From Calliopsis andreniformis (Eukaryota; Arthropoda; Insecta; Hymenoptera; Andrenidae), in the NCBI RefSeq assembly GCF_051401765.1, contig NW_027480423.1, positions 1 through 64,000 of the forward strand: a stretch of DNA of 64,000 nt, read 5' to 3'. The notes beneath the pieces were generated by a model. The model searched no databases. It saw only the letters and a program-made list of their open reading frames with translations, and was not told the DNA's origin. The number at the start of each line of letters is the position of its first letter. Position 1 is the first letter of the stretch. A program made the position numbers and the translations under genes. Positions 53,871 through 64,000 of the stretch are shown piece after piece.

Positions 53871-56800
53871 ATGCTTCTGGCGTTGACTTCTAAGTCCCTA
53901 GCTATTCGATCTGGTGGAGCTACGCCCTAGAGTGAAGCCTAGGTTGCACGGAACGTAGAAGTGACCATTACTTTCACACTGCTTGCAATTATTCCTGTTA
54001 TACAATGGAAAAACTGTTGCATTTTTATTGTATTTTATGCATCAGGCGTTGAATTCTAAGTCCCTAGCTATTCGATCTGGTGGAGCAACGCCCTAGAGCG
54101 GTGCCTAGGTTGCCCGGAACGTAGAAATGACCATCACTTTCACACTGTTTGCAATTATTCCTTTTATACGATGGAAAAGCTGTTGTATTTATATTGTATT
54201 TTATGCTTCTGGCGTTGAATTCTAAGGCCCTAGCTATTCGATCTGGTGGAGCAACGCCGCAGGGTGAAGCCTAGGTTGCCCGGAACGTAGAAATGACCAT
54301 TACTTTCATACTGTTTGCAATTATTCATTTTATACGATGGAAGAGCTGGTGTATTTATATTGTATTTTATGCTTCTGGCGTTGAATTCTAAGGCCCTAGC
54401 TATTCGATCTGGTGGAGCAACGCCCTAGAGTGAAGCCTAGGTTGCCCGGAACGTAGAAATGACCATTACATTCATACTGTATGCAATTATTCATTTAATA
54501 CGATGGAAGAGCTGTTGTATTTATATTATATTTTATGCTTCTGGCGTTGACTTCTAAGGCCGTAGATATTAGATGTGCTGGAGCAACGCCCTAGTGTGAC
54601 GCCTAGGTTGTACGGAACGTAGAAATGACCATCATCTTCACTCTGGTTGCAATTATTCCTGTTATACGATGGAAAAACTGCTGTATTTTTATTGCATTTT
54701 ATGCTTCGCGCGTTGACTTCTGAGGCCGTAGCTATTCGATGTGGTGGAGCAACGCCCTAGAGTGAAGCCTAGGTAGCCCGGAACGTAGAAATGACCATCA
54801 TCTTCACACTGTTTGCAATTATTCAATTTATACGATGGAAAAGCTGTTGTATTTATATTGTATTTTATGCTTCTGGCGTTGACTTCTAAGGCCCTAACTA
54901 TTCGATCTGGTGGAGCAACGCTCTAGAGTGAAGCCTAGGTTGTTCGGAATGTAGAAATGCCCATAACTTTCACACTGGTTGCAATTATTCATGTTATACG
55001 ATGGAAAAACTGTTGTATTTATTTCGTACTTTATGCTTCTGGCGTTGACTTCTAAGGCCCTAACTCTTCGATCTGGAGGAAAAATGCCTCAGAGTTATGT
55101 CTTGGATGCCCGAAACGTCGAAATGGTCATTACTTTCACACTGGTTGCAATTATTCATGCTATACGATGGAAAAACTGCTGCATTTCTAATGTACTTTAT
55201 GCTTCTGGCGTTGACGTCTAAGGCCCTCACTCTTCGATCTGGTGGAGCAACGCCCTAGGGTGAAGCCGAGGTTGCCCGGAACGTAGAAGTGACCATAACT
55301 TTCACACTGGTTGCAATTATACTTTTTATGCGATGGAAAAACTGTTGTATTTATTTTGTATTTTATGAATCTAACGTTGACTTCTTAGGCCCTAACTATA
55401 CGCTCTGGTTGACCAACGCCCTAGAGTGAAGCCTAGGTTGCCCGGAACGTAGAAATGACCATCACCTTCACTCTGGTTGCAATTACTCCTGTTATACGAC
55501 GGAAAAACTGCTGTATTTTTATTGCATTTTATGCTTCTGGCGTTGACTTCTAAGGCCGTAGCTATTCGATGTGGTGGAGTAACGCCCTAGAGTGAAGGCT
55601 AGGTTTCCCGGAACGTAGAAACGACCATGACTTTCACACTGTTTGCAATTATTCATTCTATACGATGGAAAAGCTGTTGTATTTATATTGTATTTTACGC
55701 TTCTGGCGTTGAATTCTAAGGCCCTAGCTATTCGATCTGGTGGAATAACGCCCCAGACTGAAGCCTAGGTTGCCCGGAACGTAGAAATGACCATTACTTT
55801 CACACTGTTTGCAATTATTCATTTTATACGATGGAAGAGCTGTTGTATTTATATTGTATTTCATGCTTCTGGCGTTGACTTCTAAGTCCCTAGCTATTCG
55901 ATCTGGTGGAGCTACGCCCTAGAGTGAAGCCTAGGTTGCACGGAACGTAGAAGTGACCATTACTTTCACACTGCTTGCAATTATTCCTGTTATACAATGG
56001 AAAAACTGTTGCATTTTTATTGTATTTTATGCATCAGGCGTTGAATTCTAAGTCCCTAGCTATTCGATCTGGTGGAGCAACGCCCTAGAGCGGTGCCTAG
56101 GTTGCCCGGAACGTAGAAATGACCATCACTTTCACACTGTTTGCAATTATTCCTTTTATACGATGGAAAAGCTGTTGTATTTATATTGTATTTTATGCTT
56201 CTGGCGTTGAATTCTAAGGCCCTAGCTATTCGATCTGGTGGAGCAACGCCGCAGGGTGAAGCCTAGGTTGCCCGGAACGTAGAAATGACCATTACTTTCA
56301 TACTGTTTGCAATTATTCATTTTATACGATGGAAGAGCTGGTGTATTTATATTGTATTTTATGCTTCTGGCGTTGAATTCTAAGGCCCTAGCTATTCGAT
56401 CTGGTGGAGCAACGCCCTAGAGTGAAGCCTAGGTTGCCCGGAACGTAGAAATGACCATTACATTCATACTGTATGCAATTATTCATTTAATACGATGGAA
56501 GAGCTGTTGTATTTATATTGTATTTTATGCTTCTGGCGTTGACTTCTAAGGCCGTAGATATTAGATGTGCTGGAGCAACGCCCTAGTGTGACGCCTAGGT
56601 TGTACGGAACGTAGAAATGACCATCATCTTCACTCTGGTTGCAATTATTCCTGTTATACGATGGAAAAACTGCTGTATTTTTATTGCATTTTATGCTTCG
56701 CGCGTTGACTTCTGAGGCCGTAGCTATTCGATGTGGTGGAGCAACGCCCTAGAGTGAAGCCTAGGTAGCCCGGAACGTAGAAATGACCATCATCTTCACA

Positions 56801-57035
56801 CTGTTTGCAATTATTCATTTTATACGATGGAAAAGCTGTTGTATTTATATTGTATTTTATGCTTCTGGCGTTGACTTCTAAGGCCCTAACTATTCGATCT
56901 GGTGGAGCAACGCTCTAGAGTGAAGCCTAGGTTGTTCGGAATGTAGAAATGCCCATAACTTTCACACTGGTTGCAATTATTCATGTTATACGATGGAAAA
57001 TCTGTTGTATTTATTTCGTACTTTATGCTTCTGGC
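52600..57035 (-). repeat. 12-monomer (1,992-bp) tandem repeat, about 2.2 copies
   Basis: Sequence from about 52600 recurs at offset 1,992 until about 57035. The order of unusual monomers is preserved: GGAATAACGCCCCAGACTG at 53752 and 55744, and GCCGCAGGGTGAAGCC near 54246 and 56238. Few substitutions separate the copies, such as ATTATATTTTATGC near 54526 for ATTGTATTTTATGC near 56518. The match ends where GTTGACTTCTAAGGCCCTAAC is replaced by GTTGAATTCTAAGGCCCTAGC. Confidence 0.87.
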
Positions 57036-57564
57036 GTTGAATTCTAAGGCCCTAGCTATTCGATCTGGTGGAGCAACGCCCTAGAGTGAAGCCTAGGTTG
57101 CCCGGAACGTAGAAATGACCATTACTTTCTTACTGTATGCAATTATTCATTTAATACGATGGAAGAGCTGTTGTATTTATATTGTATTTTATGCTTCTGG
57201 CGTTGACTTCTTAGGCCGTAGATATTAGATGTGCTGGAGCAACGCCCTAGAGTGACGCCTAGGTTGTACGGAACGTAGAAATGACCATCATCTTCACTCT
57301 GGTTGCAATTATTCCTGTTATACGATGGAAAAACTGCTGTATTTTTATTGCATTTTATGCTTCGCGCGTTGACTTCTAAGGCCGTAGCTATTCGATGTGG
57401 TGGAGAAACGCCCTAGAGTGAAGCCTAGGTTGCCCAGAACGTAGAAACGAGCATTACTTTCACACTGGTTGTAATTATTCCTGTTATACGATGGAAAAGC
57501 TGTTGTATTTTTAATGTATTTCATGCTTCTGGCTTTGACTTCTAAGGCCGTAGCTGTTCGATGT

Positions 57565-57575
57565 GGGGGGGGGGG
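57565..57575 (+). repeat. G-run of 11 within a monomer, fourth copy
   Basis: Same monomer type with eleven G. It accounts for the extra 4 bp in the 55181-to-58671 marker spacing (3,490, while 21 monomers give 3,486). Confidence 0.9.
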
Positions 57576-59379
57576 CAACGCCATAGAGTGAAGCCTAGGT
57601 TGCCCGGAACGTAGAAACGACAATTACTTTCACTCTGGTTGCAATCATTCCTGTTATTCGATGGAAAAGCTGTTGTATTTATATTGTATTTTATGCTTCT
57701 GGCGTTGACTTCTAAGTCCTTAGCTATTCGATCTGGTGGAGCAACGCCCTAGAGCGGTGCATAGGTTGCCCGGAACGTAGAAATGACAATCACTTTCACA
57801 CTGTTTGCAATTATTCATTTTATACGATGGAAAAGCTGTTGTATTTATATTGTATTTTATGCTTCTGGCGTTGAATTCTAAGGCCCTAGCTATTCGATCT
57901 GGTGGAGCAACGCCCTAGAGTGAAGCCTAGGTTGCCCGGAACGTAGAAATGACCATTACATTCATACTGTATGCAATTATTCATTTAATACGATGGAAGA
58001 GCTGTTGTATTTATATTGTATTTTATGCTTCTGGCGTTGACTTCTAAGGCCGTAGATATTAGATGTGCTGGAGCAACGCCCTAGTGTGACGCCTAGGTTG
58101 TACGGAACGTAGAAATGACCATCATCTTCACTCTGGTTGCAATTATTCCTGTTATACGATGGAAAAACTGCTGTATTTTTATTGCATTTTATGCTTCGCG
58201 CGTTGACTTCTGAGGCCGTAGCTATTCGATGTGGTGGAGCAACGCCCTAGAGTGAAGCCTAGGTAGCCCGGAACGTAGAAATGACCATCATCTTCACACT
58301 GTTTGCAATTATTCATTTTATACGATGGAAAAGCTGTTGTATTTATATTGTATTTTATGCTTCTGGCGTTGACTTCTAAGGCCCTAACTATTCGATCTGG
58401 TGGAGCAACGCTCTAGAGTGAAGCCTAGGTTGTTCGGAATGTAGAAATGCCCATAACTTTCACACTGGTTGCAATTATTCATGTTATACGATGGAAAATC
58501 TGTTGTATTTATTTCGTACTTTATGCTTCTGGCGTTGACTTCTAAGGCCCTAACCCTTCGATCTGGAGGAAAAATGCCTCAGAGTTATGTCTTGGATGCC
58601 TGAAACGTCGAAATGGTCATTACTTTCACACTGGTTGCAATTATTCATGCTATACGATGGAAAAACTGCTGCATTTCTAATGTACTTTATGCTTCTGGCG
58701 TTGAAGTCTAAGGCCCTCACTCTTCGATCTGGTGGAGCAACGCCCTAGGGTGAAGCCGAGGTTGCCCGGAACGTAGAAATGACCATCACCTTCACTCTGG
58801 TTGCAATTACTCCTGTTATACGACGGAAAAACTGCTGTATTTTTATTGCATTTTATGCTTCTGGCGTTGACTTCTAAGGCCGTCGCTATTCGATGTGGTG
58901 GAGTAACGCCCTAGAGTGAAGGCTAGGTTGCCCGGAACGTAGAAATGACCATCACTTTCACACTGTTTGCAATTATTCATTTTATACGATGGAAAAGCTG
59001 TTGTATTTATATTGTATTTTATGCTTCTGGCGTTGAATTCTAAGGCCCTAGCTATTCGATCTGGTGGAGCAACGCCCTAGAGTGAAGCCTAGGTTGCCCG
59101 GAACGTAGAAATGACCATTACTTTCTTACTGTATGCAATTATTCATTTAATACGATGGAAGAGCTGTTGTATTTATATTGTATTTTATGCTTCTGGCGTT
59201 GACTTCTAAGGCCGTAGATATTAGATGTGCTGGAGCAACGCCCTAGAGTGACGCCTAGGTTGTACGGAACGTAGAAATGACCATCATCTTCACTCTGGTT
59301 GCAATTATTCCTGTTATACGATGGAAAAACTGCTGTATTTTTATTGCATTTTATGCTTCGCGCGTTGACTTCTGAGGCC

Positions 59380-62300
59380 GTAGCTATTCGATGTGGTGGA
59401 GCAACGCCCTAGAGTGAAGCCTAGGTAGCCCGGAACGTAGAAATGACCATCATCTTCACACTGTTTGCAATTATTCATTTTATACGATGGAAAAGCTGTT
59501 GTATTTATATTGTATTTTATGCTTCTGGCGTTGACTTCTAAGGCCCTAACTATTCGATCTGGTGGAGCAACGCTCTAGAGTGAAGCCTAGGTTGTTCGGA
59601 ATGTAGAAATGCCCATAACTTTCACACTGGTTGCAATTATTCATGTTATACGATGGAAAATCTGTTGTATTTATTTCGTACTTTATGCTTCTGGCGTTGA
59701 ATTCTAAGGCCCTAACTCTTCGATCTGGAGGAAAAATGCCTCAGAGTTATGTCTTGGATGCCCGAAACGTCGAAATGGTCATTACTTTCACACTGGTTGC
59801 AATTATTCATGCTATACGATGGAAAAACTGCTGCATTTCTAATGTACTTTATGCTTCTGGCGTTGACGTCTAAGGCCCTCACTCTTCGATCTGGTGGAGC
59901 AACGCCCTAGGGTGAAGCCGAGGTTGCCCGGAACGTAGAAGTGACCATAACTTTCACACTGGTTGCAATTATACTTTTTATGCGATGGAAAAACTGTTGT
60001 ACTTATTTTGTATTTTATGAATCTAACGTTGACTTCTTAGGCCCTAACTATACGCTCTGGTTGACCAACGCCCTAGAGTGAAGCCTAGGTTGCCCGGAAC
60101 GTAGAAATGATCATCACCTTCACTCTGGTTGCAATTACTCCTGTTATGCGACGGAAAAACTGCTGTATTTTTATTGCATTTTATGCTTCTGGCGTTGACT
60201 TCTAAGGCCGTAGCTATTCGATGTGGTGGAGTAACGCCCTAGAGTGAAGGCTAGGCTTCCCGGAACATAGAAACGACCATGACTTTCACACTGTTTGCAA
60301 TTATTCATTTTATACGATGGAAAAGCTGTTGTATTTATATTGTATTTTACGCTTCTGGCGTTGAATTCTAAGGCCCTAGCTATTCGATCTGGTGGAGCAA
60401 CGCCCCAGACTGAAGCCTAGGTTGCCCGGAACGTAGAAATGACCATTACTTTCACACTGTTTGCAATTATTCATTTTATACGATGGAAAAGCTGTTGTAT
60501 TTATATTGTATTTTATGCTTCTGGCGTTGACTTCTTAGGCCGTAGCTATTAGATGTGGTGGGGCAACGCGCTAGAGTGACGCCTAGGTTGCACGGATCGT
60601 AGAAATCATCATTATTTTCACACTGCTTGCAATTATTCCTGTTTTACAATGGAAACACTGTTGCATTTTTATTGTATTTTATGCATCTGGCGTTGAATTC
60701 TAAGTCCCTAGCTATTCGATCTGGTGGAGCAACGCCCTAGGGAGGAGCCTAGGTTGCCCGGAACGTAGAAATGACGATCACTTTCACACTGTTTGCAATT
60801 ATTCATTTTATACGATGAAAGAGCTGTTGTATTTATATTGTATTTTATGCTTCTGGCGTTGACTTCTAAGTCCCTAGCTATTCGATCTGGTGGAGATACG
60901 GCCTAGAGTGAAGCCTAGGTTGCACGGAACGTAGAAATGACCATTACTTTCACACTGCTTGCAATTATTCCTGTTATACAATGGAAAAACTGTTGCATTT
61001 TTATTGTATTTTATGCATCAGGCGTTGAATTCTAAGTCCCTAGCTATTCGATCTGGTGGAGCAACGCCCTAGAGCGGTGCATAGGTTGCCCGGAACGTAG
61101 AAATGACCATCACTTTCACACTGTTTGCAATTATTCATTTTATACGATGGAAAAGCTGTTGTATTTATATTGTATTTTATGCTTCTGGCGTTGAATTCTA
61201 AGGCCCTAGCTATTCGATCTGGTGGAGCAACGCCCTAGAGTGAAGCCTAGGTTGCCCGGAACGTAGAAATGACCATTACTTTCATACTGTATGCAATTAT
61301 TCATTTAATACGATGGAAGAGCTGTTGTATTTATATTGTGTTTTATGCTTCTGGCGTTGACTTCTAAGGCCGTAGATATTAGATGTGCTGGAGCAACGCC
61401 CTAGTGTGACGCCTAGGTTGTACGGAACGTAGAAATGTCCATCATCTTCACTCTGGTTGCAATTACTCCTGTTATACGATGGAAAAACTGCTGTATTTTT
61501 ATTGCATTTTATGCTTCGCGCGTTGACTTCTGAGGCCGTAGCTATTCGATGTGGTGGAGCAACGCCCTAGAGTGAAGCCTAGGTAGCCCGGAACGTAGAA
61601 ATGTCCATCATCTTCACACTGTTTGCAATTATTCATTTTATACGATGGAAAAGCTGTTGTATTTATATTGTATTTTATGCTTCTGGCGTTGACTTCTAAG
61701 GCCCTAACTATTCGATCTGGTGGAGCAACGCTCTAGAGTGAAGCCTAGGTTGTTCGGAATGTAGAAATGCCCATACCTTTCACACTGGTTGCAATTACTC
61801 ATGTTATACGATGGAAAATCTGTTGTATTTATTTCGTACTTTATGCTTCTGGCGTTGACTTCTAAGGCCCTAGCTCTTCGATCTGGAGGAAAAATCCCTC
61901 AGAGTTATGTCTTGGATGCCTGAAACGTCGAAATGGTCATTACTTTCACACTGGTTGCAATTATTCATGCTATACGATGGAAAAACTGCTGCATTTCTAA
62001 TGTACTTTATGCTTCTGGCGTTGACGTCTAAGGCCCTCACTCTTCGATCTGGTGGAGCAACGCCCAAGGGTGAAGCCGAGGTTGCCCGGAACGTAGAAGT
62101 GACCATAACTTTCACACTGGTTGCAATTATACTTTTTATGCGATGGAAAAACTGTTGTATTTATTTTGTATTTTATGAATCTAACGTTGACTTCTTAGGC
62201 CCTAACTATACGCTCTGGTTGACCAACGCCCTAGAGTGAAGCCTAGGTTGCCCGGAACGTAGAAATGACCATCACCTTCACTCTGGTTGCAATTACTCCT

Positions 62301-64000
62301 GTTATACGACGGAAAAACTGCTGTATTTTTATTGCATTTTATGCTTCTGGCGTTGACTTCTAAGGCCGTAGCTATTCGATGTGGTGGAGTAACGCCCTAG
62401 AGTGAAGGCTAGGTTGCCCGGAACGTAGAAATGACCATCACTTTCACACTGTTTGCAATTATTCATTTTATACGATGGAAAAGCTGTTGTATTTATATTG
62501 TATTTTATGCTTCTGGCGTTGAATTCTAAGGCCCTAGCTATTCGATCTGGTGGAGCAACGCCCTAGAGTGAAGCCTAGGTTGCCCGGAACGTAGAAATGA
62601 CCATTACTTTCTTACTGTATGCAATTATTCATTTAATACGATGGAAGAGCTGTTGTATTTATATTGTATTTTATGCTTCTGGCGTTGACTTCTAAGGCCG
62701 TAGATATTAGATGTGCTGGAGCAACGCCCTAGAGTGACGCCTAGGTTGTACGGAACGTAGAAATGACCATCATCTTCACTCTGGTTGCAATTATTCCTGT
62801 TATACGATGGAAAAACTGCTGTATTTTTATTGCATTTTATGCTTCGCGCGTTGACTTCTGAGGCCGTAGCTATTCGATGTGCTGGAGCAACGCCCTAGAG
62901 TGAAGCCTAGGTAGCCCGGAACGTAGAAATGACCATCATCTTCACACTGTTTGCAATTATTCATTTTATACGATGGAAAAGCTGTTGTATTTATATTGTA
63001 TTTTATGCTTCTGGCGTTGACTTCTAAGGCCCTAACTATTCGATCTGGTGGAGCAACGCTCTAGAGTGAAGCCTGGGTTGTTCGGAATGTAGAAATGCCC
63101 ATAACTTTCACACTGGTTGCAATTATTCATGTTATACGATGGAAAAACTGTTGTATTTATTTCGTACTTTATGCTTCTGGCGTTGACTTCTAAGGCCCTA
63201 ACTCTTCGATCTGGAGGAAAAATGCCTCAGAGTTATGTCTTGGATGCCCGAAACGTCGAAATGGTCATTACTTTCACACTGGTTGCAATTATTCATGCTA
63301 TACGATGGAAAAACTGCTGCATTTCTAATGTACTTTATGCTTCTGGCGTTGACGTCTAAGGCCCTCACTCTTCGATCTGGTGGAGCAACGCCCTAGGGTG
63401 AAGCCGAGGTTGCCCGGAACGTAGAAGTGACCATAACTTTCACACTGGTTGCAATTATACTTTTTATGCGATGGAAAAACTGTTGTATTTATTTTGTATT
63501 TTATGAATCTAACGTTGACTTCTTAGGCCCTAACTATACGCTCTGGTTGACCAACGCCCTAGAGTGAAGCCTAGGTTGCCCGGAACGTAGAAATGACCAT
63601 CACCTTCACTCTAGTTGCAATTACTCCTGTTATACGACGGAAAAACTGCTGTATTTTTATTGCATTTTATGCTTCTGGCGTTGACTTCTAAGGCCGTAGC
63701 TATTCGATGTGGTGGAGTAACGCCCTAGAGTGAAGGCTAGGTTTCCCGGAACGTAGAAACGACCATGACTTTCACACTGTTTGCAATTATTCATTCTATA
63801 CGATGGAAAAGCTGTTGTATTTATATTGTATTTTACGCTTCTGGCGTTGAATTCTAAGGCCCTAGCTATTCGATCTGGTGGAATAACGCCCCAGACTGAA
63901 GCCTAGGTTGCCCGGAACGTAGAAATGACCATTACTTTCACACTGTTTGCAATTATTCATTTTATACGATGGAAGAGCTGTTGTATTTATATTGTATTTT
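59380..64000 (-). repeat. 10,130-bp-spaced duplication, right copy (open at window edge)
   Basis: Right copy of 49250-53870, still matching at the last base of the window, so its true end lies outside. Private substitutions include A for T at 61437 and 61603 context (ATGTCCATC instead of ATGACCATC) and ATCCCTC for ATGCCTC near 61896. Near 59690 it carries a local patch (GTTGAATTCTAAGGCC) from another monomer type. Confidence 0.83.

Larger units (their letters stand above)
32388..64000 (-). repeat. Minus-oriented 166-bp satellite array (about 190 monomers)
   Basis: Same monomer family as the left arm, read on the opposite strand. The landmark now appears as GTAGAAATGACCATTAC, preceded by CCTAGGTTGCCCGGAAC. 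The representative copy 44870-45035 is 166 bp, the spacing from one TACGATGG to the next. Consensus differences from the left arm are small, for example the minus arm often has CATTTTATACG where the left arm complement has CGTTTTATACG. The array continues past the right edge of the window. Confidence 0.97.

Noticed and set aside
1..64000. CRISPR array, because of regular repeats
   Set aside because: There are no short repeats separated by unique spacers. The whole 166-bp unit is conserved, and it is far longer than a repeat-spacer unit.
1..64000. Assigning a species or clade
   Set aside because: The monomer is not one I recognise, and there is no gene or unique flank to place it beyond eukaryote.

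Overview
The whole window is one satellite-DNA array. I see no protein-coding gene, rRNA, tRNA, CRISPR array or recognisable transposon. The repeating unit is about 166 bp (about 41% G+C by hand count of one representative copy), so the window holds roughly 385 monomers with almost no unrelated sequence between them. Tens of kilobases of a monomer this long, organised into multi-monomer blocks, point to eukaryotic centromeric or pericentromeric heterochromatin. The period is close to one nucleosome plus linker. The species cannot be named from the sequence: I do not recognise the monomer, and there is no flanking unique DNA.

Layout. (1) 1-32357 carries monomers in one orientation, here called plus. 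Its first 25.4 kb is two copies of a 12,692-bp block of about 76 monomers (1-12692 and 12693-25384). Only six substitutions between them were noticed by eye. Each block contains a tandem pair of 17-monomer units (2,822 bp each) and a 22-monomer relationship (3,690 bp). It also contains two aberrant monomers of about 205 bp with an internal 39-bp duplication. (2) 25385-30830 is a shortened, recombined third copy with several block-switch points. (3) 30831-32357 holds divergent plus monomers. (4) 32358-32387 is a 30-bp stretch of pure A/T with a short hairpin. Here the array flips orientation. (5) 32388-about 43300 holds divergent monomers on the opposite strand, with small local duplications. 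(6) About 43300-64000 is a more homogeneous minus-strand array built from shuffled 7-, 8-, 12- and 13-monomer spacings, with a 12-monomer (1,992-bp) period used repeatedly and a 10,130-bp long-range duplication that runs off the right edge.

The parts make sense as products of repeat turnover rather than as genes working together. Multi-kilobase unequal exchange or segmental duplication has recently homogenised the outer parts of both arms. The roughly 12 kb around the orientation switch is old and diverged. Each monomer keeps two dyads (a 7-bp inverted repeat with a 34-nt spacer, and CCTAG/CTAGG with an 8-nt spacer), which may matter for non-B DNA structure. Short open frames of 60-120 codons occur throughout, but they are by-products of the 166-bp period and flip strand with the array.
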